This document shows, one piece after another, positions 31,535-39,575 of a stretch of DNA of 64,000 nt. The notes under the pieces are model-generated. The model saw only the letters and a list, made by a program, of their open reading frames with translations. It searched no databases and had not been told where the DNA came from. The translations under genes and the position numbers were made by a program. Position 1 is the first letter of the stretch. Each line of letters begins with the position of its first letter. This DNA is from Nocardia grenadensis NBRC 108939 (GTDB taxonomy: Bacteria > Actinomycetota > Actinomycetes > Mycobacteriales > Mycobacteriaceae): NCBI RefSeq assembly GCF_001613445.1, contig NZ_BDCJ01000010.1, positions 1 through 64,000 on the forward strand. Direction: 5' to 3'.

Positions 31535-33502
31535 TCACGACGCCTGCAGGACGAACTGCCGTTCCGGCTCGCTCGACGGCGGAATCCGATCCCGCTGCAG
31601 TGCCCAGGAGGCGATGTCGTGGAACAGCGGTGCGGCCGACTGCCCGCCGCTGCCGTCGGAACTGCGGACCGGCGCGTCGAGCATCAGTCCGATGACATAG
31701 CGCGGGTTGTCCGCGGGTGCGATACCGGCGAAGGTGATCCAGTACGAGGAGCTCGAATAACACCCGCAGTTCGGGTCGACCTGCTGCGCCGTCCCGGTCT
31801 TCCCGGCGATCCGGTAGCCGTCGACCGCGGCGGCGGCGCCGGTCCCCATCTGCACTCCGGTCGGATCGTTCTGCACCACCGATTGGAACATGGTGCGTAG
31901 TGTGCGCGCGGTGTCGGGGCTCACCACGCGCACGCCGTCGGGCGCCGGTTCCTCGGTGCGGGTCCCGTCGGGGGCGACGGTGGCGCGCACGATACGCGGC
32001 GGCATCCGGAGCCCGTCGTTGGCGATGGCCTGGTACATACCGGTCATCTGCAGGGTGGTCATCGAAAGGCCCTGCCCGATGGGCAGGTTCGCGAACGTAC
32101 CACCGGACCACTGGTCCCGGGCGGGCAGCAGGCCGGAACTCTCCCCGGGCAGCCCGACCTCGGTGCGCCGGCCCAGCCCGAAGCGCTCGAGCATATCGGC
32201 GAACCGGTCCTCGCCGACCCGCTGCGCCAGCATCAGGGTGCCCACATTGGAGGACTTACCGAAGATCCCGGTCGTGGTGTAGGGGGCCACACCGTGTTCC
32301 CAGGCGTCACCGACGGTCACTCCGGACATATCGATGCGGCCGGGCACCTGATGCACCTCGTCCGGCGTGGTGAGGCCGTATTCGACGGCCGCGGCCGCGG
32401 TCACCACCTTGTTGACCGATCCGGGTTCGAAGGGCTGGGTCACCGACGGGTTGTCCAGCCCGGCCGGATCCCAGTGCTGCGGACCGAGCGCCGGATTGAA
32501 TGTGTTGTCGTTGGCCATGGCCAGCACCTGGCCGGTCTTGGCGTCCAGCACCACCGCGGAGGCCGATTTCGCGCCCGAGCGGTCCTTGGCCTGCTGCACC
32601 TGCTGTTGCACATGGTTCTGCAGGTAGGAGTCCAGGGTGAGTTCGACATTGTTGCCGTCGACGGCGGGCTGACGGTCACGGAGACTGCCGGGGATCACGG
32701 CCCCGTCGGAGCCTCGGTCATAGGTGTAGGAGCCGTCGGTGCCGGCGAGCGCCGAATCCAGCGAGGCCTCCAGCCCGACCCGGCCGTGGCCGTCCCAGCC
32801 GGTGGCCCCGACGATATTGGCCGCCAGCGAACCCCCCGGGTATTCGCGCAGGTCCTGGCGTTCGGTACCGACCTCGGGGAACTTCGCGGTGATCTCGTCG
32901 GCCTTCCGCGGGTCGACGTTGCGGGCCAGGTACACGAAGGTCTGGTCACTGCGCAGTTTCTCCAGCAGATCGGATTCCTTGGGCCCTTCGTCACCGAGGA
33001 TCCGATGGATGGTCCCGGCGATATCCTCGAGCCGCCGATCCGGGTCGGGCGCCGAGTCGTCCTTCGCCCGGGCGTCGGCGAGATCCTTGCGCACCCGGAC
33101 GGGCTGGAAGTTCAGCGACTGGGCGGTGATGGTGAAGGCCAGGGATTTGCCGTTGCGGTCGGTGACGGTGCCGCGGGTGGCGGGAAGATCCTGGTAGGCC
33201 GTGCGCTGCCCGGCCGCCTGCGCCGACAGCGTGGGCGCGGCGATGGTCTGGATCCACAGCAGTTGCAGGGCCACCACGGTCAGTGCCACCAGCATGATCA
33301 ACCGGCCCACGCCGAGCCGGATCCGCACCGGCCCGTTCGGCGCGGATCGCCCACCCGGACGCGACCGCCCGGGTGGCTGCCGGGACCGCCCGGGCGTGGA
33401 CCGGGCGACCTCGGCGGATCGCTTCTTCGATTTTCCGCGATCGGTCGCGGCCCGGGATCTCGGCGCGGAATCGCGCCCACGCCCCGACCCGCGCCGGTTC
33501 AT
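31535..33502 (-). CDS. pbpB: Class B penicillin-binding protein, septal transpeptidase (FtsI/PbpB)
   Basis: A 655-residue transpeptidase that cross-links septal peptidoglycan with FtsW. It has a long basic cytoplasmic N-terminus (about 60 residues rich in R, S and G), one transmembrane segment (LIMLVALTVVALQLLWIQTI), a dimerisation domain with RGTVTDRNG, and a penicillin-binding domain. The active-site serine is in EPGSVNKV, with SSN in GKSSNVGT and KTG in AGKTGTAQQ. Two cysteines close to the KTG box (NCGC) are notable. The ATG overlaps the ftsL stop as ATGA. Confidence 0.96.
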   Translation of the reverse strand: MNRRGSGRGRDSAPRSRAATDRGKSKKRSAEVARSTPGRSRQPPGRSRPGGRSAPNGPVRIRLGVGRLIMLVALTVVALQLLWIQTIAAPTLSAQAAGQRTAYQDLPATRGTVTDRNGKSLAFTITAQSLNFQPVRVRKDLADARAKDDSAPDPDRRLEDIAGTIHRILGDEGPKESDLLEKLRSDQTFVYLARNVDPRKADEITAKFPEVGTERQDLREYPGGSLAANIVGATGWDGHGRVGLEASLDSALAGTDGSYTYDRGSDGAVIPGSLRDRQPAVDGNNVELTLDSYLQNHVQQQVQQAKDRSGAKSASAVVLDAKTGQVLAMANDNTFNPALGPQHWDPAGLDNPSVTQPFEPGSVNKVVTAAAAVEYGLTTPDEVHQVPGRIDMSGVTVGDAWEHGVAPYTTTGIFGKSSNVGTLMLAQRVGEDRFADMLERFGLGRRTEVGLPGESSGLLPARDQWSGGTFANLPIGQGLSMTTLQMTGMYQAIANDGLRMPPRIVRATVAPDGTRTEEPAPDGVRVVSPDTARTLRTMFQSVVQNDPTGVQMGTGAAAAVDGYRIAGKTGTAQQVDPNCGCYSSSSYWITFAGIAPADNPRYVIGLMLDAPVRSSDGSGGQSAAPLFHDIASWALQRDRIPPSSEPERQFVLQAS

Positions 33503-34404
33503 CGGATCTCCTCACCCGCCGTAACGGGCGGCAGCGGCGCGACCGAGGTGGGTTCGACAGCGCCGGGCGTATCCGCCGGCGCCGGGGACGCGTCCTCGAC
33601 CGGAACGGACGCTTCGGCCGGAGCAGTACCCTCGACCGGAGCGGGAGCACCCTCGACCGGAGCGGGAGCGGTTCCGTCGGGCGGCGCAGGCGCCTCGGCC
33701 GGAGCAGCACCCTCGACCGGCGGTTCCGCGCCATCGGCCGGGGCGGCAGCGCCCGGGACGTCCTCGCCCGGCTGCGGCACGGGCGTCAGATCGGTCTCCG
33801 GGGCCGCGAGCACACCGCCCGAGCCCGGCGCGGCCGAGTCCGATCGCGGCAGCGTCGGAACCGGCACGATCCGTTCGCCCGGATCCCCACCGGAGCGCGG
33901 AGCTCCGCCGCGGGGTGCGTTCAGCGGCGGGGCCGGCGGCCCCTGGGCGGGTTTCGGTTCGCCCACCACGGTGACCGTTCCATCGGGGGCGACGACCAGT
34001 CGCGCCGGATCCACGGCCGGGATCATGCCCAGTTCCCGGGCACGAGTGGCGAGTTCGGGCGCCGAATCGGCGGCGGCGACCTCCCGCTGCAAGGCCGCGC
34101 GTTCGTCGGAGAGCACCCGGTTGGCCTCACGCGCGTCGCTGAGCTGGTAGCTGTCCTCGGCGGCACGGGTGGTCAGTACCAGCGTGAGCGCTAGACCACA
34201 GCCGAACATGGCCAGAATGGCGGCGACGAACGGTCCGCGACCCGCCAGTTCCGACCGCGGCGCGACCGCCGGCGCTGTACCGGACGGCCCGGTGCGCTGC
34301 CGCCGCCGGGCGTAGGCCCGCTGCGCGGCACCGGATTTCACCCGCTCCGCGTCGTGTACCCGCCGAGCCGGCCGCCCGGTCTCGGTACGTGTGCTCACGC
34401 TCAT
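33499..34404 (-). CDS. ftsL: FtsL-like bitopic division protein with long Pro/Ala/Glu tail
   Basis: A 301-residue protein in the place of Rv2164c. The N-terminal 60 residues are basic and cytoplasmic, followed by a transmembrane segment (AAILAMFGCGLALTLVLTT), then a short coiled coil (DSYQLSDAREANRVLSDERA) ending in ELGMIPAVDP, which is the FtsL pattern. The remaining 150 or so residues are a disordered external tail with repeats of PVEGAAPAE/PAPVEG type. The ATG at 34404 was chosen because it overlaps a small upstream ORF as ATGA; the frame is open to 34533. It should form a complex with FtsQ and FtsB. Confidence 0.85.
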   Translation of the reverse strand: MSVSTRTETGRPARRVHDAERVKSGAAQRAYARRRQRTGPSGTAPAVAPRSELAGRGPFVAAILAMFGCGLALTLVLTTRAAEDSYQLSDAREANRVLSDERAALQREVAAADSAPELATRARELGMIPAVDPARLVVAPDGTVTVVGEPKPAQGPPAPPLNAPRGGAPRSGGDPGERIVPVPTLPRSDSAAPGSGGVLAAPETDLTPVPQPGEDVPGAAAPADGAEPPVEGAAPAEAPAPPDGTAPAPVEGAPAPVEGTAPAEASVPVEDASPAPADTPGAVEPTSVAPLPPVTAGEEIR

Positions 34405-34637
34405 ACCTGACACCCCCGTATCGGTGTGATGGCCCGCGGTTCCGGCCCGCGTACGCCTGTGCTGTGGTCCGTAATGCCCAGCCGGTGCTCCCCTGACACC
34501 ACGATTTCGCGGACACCACTGTGATATCCGCATCCGGCACCCACACCGTCGTACCGCGGTCGCGCCACGCGGACAAGCGAATTCGCTGCTCCGCGGGCCA
34601 CCGCTGCGGCGTGGCCGGTGCCGGTGCCCGGTGTCAT
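34401..34637 (-). CDS. Small coupled ORF between rsmH and ftsL, unknown function
   Basis: A 78-residue frame that fills the gap between rsmH and ftsL exactly. Its ATG overlaps the rsmH stop as ATGA, and its TGA overlaps the ftsL ATG as ATGA, the same junction used at many other joints of this cluster. The peptide is soluble-looking, Gly/Arg/Val-rich, with two cysteines and no membrane segment. G/C at third codon positions is about 70%, which looks lower than in neighbouring genes, so chance cannot be excluded. It matches no family I know. It may serve mainly to carry ribosomes from rsmH into ftsL. Confidence 0.5.
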   Translation of the reverse strand: MTPGTGTGHAAAVARGAANSLVRVARPRYDGVGAGCGYHSGVREIVVSGEHRLGITDHSTGVRGPEPRAITPIRGCQV

Positions 34638-35611
34638 CCCGCCTCCTGCACGATCTTCTCGGCGGCGCGCATCCGGACCGGCGCGGCGCGGGGATTCTCC
34701 TCGATCTCGGCGGGGCCGGCCTGTTCGGCGCCCCGGGTCAGCATGCGGAACTCCGGCCCCATACCCGGGAGTTCGACCGGAAGCCCCACCGGTGTGCGGG
34801 ATTTCGCGCGCTCGGCCAGCTCGTGCTTGACCACCCGGTCCTCGAGCGACTGATAGGACATGACCACGATCCGGCCGCCCGGGCGCAAGGCCGCCAGCGC
34901 GGCCGGAAGCGCCGCACGCAGCGAATCCAGTTCCCCGTTCACCTCCACCCGCAGTGCCTGGAAGGTGCGCTTGGCCGGATGCCCGCCGGTCCGGCGGGCC
35001 GGCGCGGGGATGGTGTCGTAGAGCAGGCTCACCAGTTCGGCACTGGTACGCAGCGGCTGCCGGACGCGGCGTCGCACGATCTCGGCGGCGATCCGGTTCG
35101 CGAACCGTTCCTCGCCGTAGACCCTCAGCACCCGGGCGATCTCGCCCTGGCTGTAGGTGTTGAGCACATCCGCGGCGGTCGGGCCGGTGGTCGCGTCCAT
35201 CCGCATATCCAGCGGAGCGTCCACGGAGTAGGCGAAACCTCGCTCCGCCTCGTCCAGCTGCATGGACGAGACCCCGAGATCCATCAGGATGCCGCTGACC
35301 GAACCGGTGGCCGGCAGACCGGCCTCCGCGAGTGCGGCGGCGATCCCGTCGTACCGGGTGTGTACCAGGGTGATTCGGTCGGCGTAGGGCCGGAGACGGT
35401 CGGTGGTGAGCTCGAGCGCGCGGGTATCGCGGTCGAGGCCTACGAGCCGGAGGTCGGTGTGGGTGCGCAGGAAGTACTCGGCATGACCGCCGAGCCCCAG
35501 CGTCGCATCGAGGTAGACGGCGGTCGGGCCGCCGAGTACCGGATCGAGCAATTCGGCGGCGCGGGTGAGCAGAACAGGGACGTGTCGCGTGCCGTGCTGC
35601 TCACGGTTCAA
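34634..35611 (-). CDS. rsmH: 16S rRNA (cytosine(1402)-N4)-methyltransferase
   Basis: A 325-residue SAM-dependent methyltransferase acting on C1402 of 16S rRNA. It starts [16 protein letters not shown], with the SAM loop [33 protein letters not shown], the insertion region [16 protein letters not shown] and [16 protein letters not shown]. The start is TTG at 35611, supported by GGGAGG five bases upstream. It lies 280 bases downstream of mraZ, a long gap for this locus, in which no gene was seen. Confidence 0.95.
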   Translation of the reverse strand: MNREQHGTRHVPVLLTRAAELLDPVLGGPTAVYLDATLGLGGHAEYFLRTHTDLRLVGLDRDTRALELTTDRLRPYADRITLVHTRYDGIAAALAEAGLPATGSVSGILMDLGVSSMQLDEAERGFAYSVDAPLDMRMDATTGPTAADVLNTYSQGEIARVLRVYGEERFANRIAAEIVRRRVRQPLRTSAELVSLLYDTIPAPARRTGGHPAKRTFQALRVEVNGELDSLRAALPAALAALRPGGRIVVMSYQSLEDRVVKHELAERAKSRTPVGLPVELPGMGPEFRMLTRGAEQAGPAEIEENPRAAPVRMRAAEKIVQEAG

Positions 35612-35891
35612 ATCGGCCTCCCGGATCCGTGCCTCGCTCCGTGACGACCCGATTCGGGTCGCATCCGCACCTCAGGTGGATGCGGATCACCGGCGCCGAA
35701 GCGGGCGAACAATTGATTGCGCGAGATGCGGCCGCGCCACCGTTCGATCCGGCGCGTCCACGGGGTGAGCGACAGAAGGAAAATCGGTGACGTGACGAAT
35801 GCCGCGGGGTCTCTGACCGAAGCGGCACCTGGCGTCGGGGAAGTACGTCAGGGTCCGCGTCCGGGCAGAGGCCGCGTGGCACTCGCGCGGG

Positions 35892-36323
35892 CTAGAAGAT
35901 TCCGCCCAGTGCCTCGTCTCTCGCTTGTGCGTAGTCCTCCTCGTGCTCGGCGAGGTAGGTCTCCCACGCCTGCTTGTCCCATATCTCCAGGAAGTCGACC
36001 GAACCGATGACCGTACAGTCGCGGGTGAGGTTGGCGTACCGGCGATGTTCGGCCGACAACACGATCCGGCCCTGCGAGTCGAGCCGCTGCTCGTCCGTGC
36101 CCGCTGCCAGCGCCCGGACGAAGGCCCGCGCCTGCGGGTTGCTCCGGGATGCCGACGCGGCGCGCCGGGCGAGCACACTGAACTCGTCCTTCGGATAGAC
36201 GGCAAGGCTGTGGTCCTGTCCTTTGGTGACCATCAACCCTCCCGCCAGATCGTCTCGAAACTTTGCGGGCAACGTGAGTCGCCCTTTGTCGTCCAGACGA
36301 GGTGTGTAAGTACCGAGAAACAA
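35892..36323 (-). CDS. mraZ: Transcriptional regulator MraZ
   Basis: A 143-residue protein with two AbrB-like SpoVT domains that forms rings and represses its own cluster. The first repeat starts [21 protein letters not shown] and the second has [18 protein letters not shown], including the conserved DxKGR/DxQGR turns. The start is TTG at 36323, supported by a perfect AGGAGGT eight bases upstream. A three-repeat operator lies about 85 bases further upstream. Confidence 0.95.
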   Translation of the reverse strand: MFLGTYTPRLDDKGRLTLPAKFRDDLAGGLMVTKGQDHSLAVYPKDEFSVLARRAASASRSNPQARAFVRALAAGTDEQRLDSQGRIVLSAEHRRYANLTRDCTVIGSVDFLEIWDKQAWETYLAEHEEDYAQARDEALGGIF

Positions 36324-36407
36324 CCCGATACCTCCTACCGGACCACCTCGAATGGTGTTGACCGGCTACGCCGGTCGAGTGCCTCACGGCCTCTCCTGTA
36401 GTGCGCG

Positions 36408-36433
36408 CTCCACATTACCCCACTTTCCCCCAC
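36408..36433 (-). promoter_or_regulatory. MraZ-binding region upstream of mraZ
   Basis: Three direct repeats on the minus strand, GTGGGG, GTGGGG and GTGGAG (36433-36428, 36423-36418, 36413-36408), spaced exactly 10 bp apart by AT-rich tetranucleotides. This is the arrangement of MraZ boxes in other bacteria (TGGG-core repeats one helical turn apart). The rest of the gap to the DUF3040 gene (36434-36808) shows no gene except the hairpin at 36731-36776. Confidence 0.8.
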
Positions 36434-36730
36434 TTTCAATCGAAACACGGGGTGATGTGCCTCCCCGGCCGTTCGATTTCGCAGGTCACCCCAGCTATCA
36501 CCGGCCGAGCGAACATTTCGCAGGCCCTGCCTCCCTGCGCGCGTCCCCGGCCACCGACTCCGGCGGACCCCGTCAACTTCCAGCAAACCCACTGTTCACG
36601 CCTGTGCGGCCGGAGCAGTGGGGCGCGGTGGAGGAACACGGTGGGGGGAGATGGGAAAAGGTGGCCCCCGGCACGTAGCGCCGGGCCGCGGGCACCCGGG
36701 CATCCCGCGAGCGAACGGTCCGGCGCATAC

Positions 36731-36776
36731 ACGGACAGCGGTGCCGCACCGGGATGGGTGCGGCACCGCTGTCCGT
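36731..36776 (-). terminator. Very strong hairpin downstream of the DUF3040 gene
   Basis: A perfect 20-bp inverted repeat (arms 36731-36750 and 36757-36776) with a 6-base loop, 32 bases after the DUF3040 stop. It should insulate mraZ and the division cluster from upstream transcription. There is no T-tract. Confidence 0.8.
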
Positions 36777-36808
36777 CGATTACCGGGTCGGCGCGAACGC
36801 CGGGTGGC

Positions 36809-37240
36809 CTACTCCTCGAACCTTCGGCGGAAACGATCCTCCATGCGCTCGGTGAATCCACCGGAACGACGCGGACGCCCACGCCCGCCGGCTGCCCGCT
36901 CCGATGATCCGGTACCGCCGGAATCGCTCGATGTACCGCTGCCGCGGTCCGGCGTGGCGCCCTTGGCGCCGCCGAGCAGGAGCAGCACTCCGGCACCGAA
37001 CATGACGATGAACCCGATCAGACTGATGATCGGAAAGCCGCCGGGTCGCACCGGAAGGGCGACGCCCGCGACGAGTAGGACGAGGCCGAGTACGAACAAG
37101 GCCGCGGCCTGGAGTCGACGGCGACTCGAGGTTGTACGAAGACGTCCACCACGGACGGACGACGCGAACTTCGGGTCCTCAGCATAGAGCGCGCTCTCGA
37201 TCTGTTCGAGCATGCGCTGCTCGTGCTCGGAGAGTGGCAC
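36809..37240 (-). CDS. DUF3040 membrane protein (Rv2169c-like)
   Basis: A 143-residue membrane protein. The conserved N-terminus MPLSEHEQRMLEQIESALYAEDPKFASS defines DUF3040. Two transmembrane segments follow (AAALFVLGLVLLVAGVAL and IGFIVMFGAGVLLLLGG), then a Gly/Ser/Arg-rich tail ending in RFEE. Function unknown; it sits beside mraZ across mycolic-acid bacteria. GTG start at 37240 supported by GGGAGG. Confidence 0.92.
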   Translation of the reverse strand: MPLSEHEQRMLEQIESALYAEDPKFASSVRGGRLRTTSSRRRLQAAALFVLGLVLLVAGVALPVRPGGFPIISLIGFIVMFGAGVLLLLGGAKGATPDRGSGTSSDSGGTGSSERAAGGRGRPRRSGGFTERMEDRFRRRFEE

Positions 37241-37433
37241 GGTACCTCCCCCGGCACTAGGTCGTGGCTGTCGCCTCCGGGTAGGCGACAGATAACCCCT
37301 TGGCGGCTATCTGTCATCAATGATACGAGTTCGCCAAGAGTGGTACCACCATATGGGTGCAGCCGAACGAAGTTCGTCGCCGGATCGAATCCGGCGACGG
37401 CCGAATCCAGAGGTCCGGGGGCGGCGGCGGTTC

Positions 37434-37871
37434 CTATCGGAGCGAGTCGTCTCCGTCACCGGCGGCGCGCAGCCGGGCGGCCGGGGCGATGAGATCCTCG
37501 ACGTCGTGCAGGAAGGCGGCCACCCGCGAGGAGAACTCGTCGGCCGCCGGATCGTCGATCGCCCGGGGCAGCCCGGCCTCCAGCGCCGCCCGGGTCGCGG
37601 AATGGCCGCTGAAATAATCCGCCCACATCACGAATTCGGGGGCGGCGCGCTGCAACATCACCCACGCGTTACGGGAGCGGGCCCGCGGCGCGGTATCGGC
37701 GCCGGTGAGCGCCAGCACCGCGCCGGCCCCGCGCAGGGCCGCCAGATAGGCCCCGCGGAAACGTTCCCGCGGATCCCGCTCCCCCGCCGCTTCCATGAGC
37801 AGCCCGTCGGCGCGCCGCAAGAGCATCCCCGCCCGTCCCGGTTGCACCGGGTGCACGCTTCGATCCGACAT
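37434..37871 (-). CDS. SAV_6107-like HEPN-domain protein
   Basis: A 145-residue, mostly alpha-helical cytoplasmic protein. The sequence LLRRADGLLMEAAGERDPRERFRGAYLAALRGAGAVL and the later NAWVMLQRAAPEF resemble the SAV_6107 group of HEPN domains found near mraZ in Actinobacteria. The usual HEPN RNase motif RxxxxxH is not obvious, so nuclease activity is not claimed. ATG start at 37871 with GGAGGG upstream. Confidence 0.78.
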   Translation of the reverse strand: MSDRSVHPVQPGRAGMLLRRADGLLMEAAGERDPRERFRGAYLAALRGAGAVLALTGADTAPRARSRNAWVMLQRAAPEFVMWADYFSGHSATRAALEAGLPRAIDDPAADEFSSRVAAFLHDVEDLIAPAARLRAAGDGDDSLR

Positions 37872-38060
37872 AGCCGTCCCTCCGTATCTCGCCTGTCACC
37901 CCCGCGGCGGTCCACCGGTATGGCAGGCTGAGCGTGCACCGCGGGGGCGAACAAGTTTTCGAACGTTTGGCTCGAGCTTGAATATAGAGACGACCACCGA
38001 CATGTTCGTGCGCCGAAACCCGCCGCCCTGCCGACCGCGAAAGAGCCCACCGATATCGCA

Positions 38061-38660
38061 ATGACAGCCGTCAAGTCGAACCACCTTCCCGTCCCGGTCG
38101 TCGTCGACCTCTCGGTAGCCGCGCTGCGCGCCCGGTTGCACGACGCACTGGCGGTCTATATCGCAGCCATGGACTATCCACACGGCACCGAGCACCATCG
38201 GGCACCGATGTGGACCGAGCACACCCACCGCGCGGGCTGGCACGCGGTCGCCGCGGTGGTACCCGAGGACAACGGCGAATTGCGCGGTCTGCGCGGCGCC
38301 CACCTGCTCAACGACGAGACCGTGGCGGTGGCGCTTGCCCAGCGCACGACCGCGCACGGCCGGGCGGCCTATCTGGCCTGCGGAGCAGGCATCCTGGTGG
38401 TCTGGCCCGGCGGGACGCTGCTGGGCGGGCTACTCGGCAGCGCGGTGCCCGACCCCGGTGTCTTCGGGGTGGACGCGGTGTTCCCGGCGGTACTGCTGGG
38501 CCTGATCATGCCCGCACTGCACGAGCCCGCGGTCCGCCGCGGCGCCCTCACCGGGGGTGTTCTGGCGCTGCTCACGACCGCGCTGCTGCCGCCGGGCCTG
38601 CCGGTTCTGCTGGCCGCCGTGGCCGCCGCGCTCACAATCCCACGACGGGGATCGCCATGA
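38061..38660 (+). pseudogene. Chimeric ORF: N-terminal GNAT fragment fused to C-terminal AzlC fragment
   Basis: A 199-residue frame made of two unrelated halves. Residues 1-75 look like the N-terminus of the acetyltransferase found next to this locus in mycobacteria (Rv2170): ALAVYIAAMDYPHGTEHH and MWTEHTHRAGWHAVAAV. From about residue 79 (RGAHLLNDETVAVALAQ) the sequence is the C-terminal half of an AzlC branched-chain amino-acid exporter, with three or so membrane segments and DPGVFGVDAVFPAVLL. The acetyl-CoA-binding half of GNAT and the first half of AzlC are both missing. An in-frame deletion is the simplest explanation. Its stop overlaps azlD as ATGA. Probably not a working transporter. 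Confidence 0.7.
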
Positions 38661-38980
38661 ACGACCTCGGATACCTGATGGGCGCCGCCCTCGCACTGGC
38701 GGCCGGAACGTTCGCCTTCCGCCTCGCCGGACCCCTGCTCGGGTCACGGATCACTGTCTCCGATCGGACCACCGCTTTCCTCGAGAACGCGTCGGTCGTC
38801 GTGCTCGCCGCCCTCGTGTGCACCACCGCCCTGACCGAGGACGGCGCCGCGGCCGGTATCGCGCGCCCGGCCGGGGTTCTGGTCGCCGGGGTGTGCTACC
38901 GGTTCCGGACTCCGCTGCCCGCGGCGCTGGGGGCCGCGGCCGCGACAACGACCGTGCTGCGGCTGGCGGGCGTGCCGTGA
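38657..38980 (+). CDS. azlD: AzlD-family small subunit of branched-chain amino-acid exporter
   Basis: A 107-residue membrane protein with three or four hydrophobic segments and the conserved AAGTFAFRLAGPLL and FLENASVVVLAALV stretches. AzlD pairs with AzlC to export branched-chain amino acids. It looks complete, but its partner directly upstream appears truncated and fused to a GNAT fragment, so the pair may be inactive. Starts inside the upstream stop codon (ATGA). Confidence 0.82.
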   Translation: MNDLGYLMGAALALAAGTFAFRLAGPLLGSRITVSDRTTAFLENASVVVLAALVCTTALTEDGAAAGIARPAGVLVAGVCYRFRTPLPAALGAAAATTTVLRLAGVP

Positions 38981-38993
38981 CCCGGTGCGCGAG

Positions 38994-39485
38994 TTACCGC
39001 TTCTCGACCACGCGCTCGCCCTCACCCGGCTTCCAGATGGTCACCCGCAGCAGGTCGTCGCCGACCTCGACCGACGACGCCGAGGTCAGATCGGCCACGA
39101 AGAAATGCTCGAACGGCTGGTTCCGCAGGTCCAGACCGTTGTCCTCGTACAGGTACTCGGCGAAACGGGCATGCAGCGCGGTATCCGGGTCGTCGATCAC
39201 CAGGCCGAACAGTTTGGCGTCACCGTCGGCGACCATGGTGTCCTCGGTGGCGGTGTGCAGACAGAAGCGCGGATCGCGCGCGAGATCCCGGAATTTGGTG
39301 GTGCCCGGCATCCCGACGATCACCAGCTTCTCCTCGAAGATGAGTGGCTCCACCGGGCTGATCCGGGGGAAGCCGTCCGAACGCAGGGTGGCGAGCATGC
39401 ACAGATTGCTGGTCGCGGCGTGGCGACGACGGAATATCTCGCTGATCCGCGGCGCCTCGGCGGTGAATTCACTCCAGGTCGTCAT
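38994..39485 (-). CDS. Pyridoxamine-5'-phosphate-oxidase-like flavin/F420-binding protein
   Basis: A 163-residue split-barrel protein. The stretch CMLATLRSDGFPRISPVEPLIFEEKLVI and LARDPRFCLHTA fit the PNPOx-like family, whose members bind FMN or F420 and reduce small molecules. True PdxH residues were not identified, so vitamin B6 synthesis is not claimed. ATG at 39485 was chosen, since homologues begin close to TWSEFTAEAP; the frame is open to 39557. It converges on azlD. Confidence 0.8.
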   Translation of the reverse strand: MTTWSEFTAEAPRISEIFRRRHAATSNLCMLATLRSDGFPRISPVEPLIFEEKLVIVGMPGTTKFRDLARDPRFCLHTATEDTMVADGDAKLFGLVIDDPDTALHARFAEYLYEDNGLDLRNQPFEHFFVADLTSASSVEVGDDLLRVTIWKPGEGERVVEKR

Positions 39486-39575
39486 ACAGCCGACGGTACG
39501 ACGACCGGCGCCGCCGCGGGGATGCCGAGCCCGATCCGAGACGAACGGGTCCGCCACCCGGCCGGCGGACCCGGA

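Noticed and set aside
35601..35882. 93-codon minus-strand frame between mraZ and rsmH
   Set aside because: Arg/Pro-rich, overlaps the rsmH start and lacks a ribosome-binding site; the gap is probably leader sequence.
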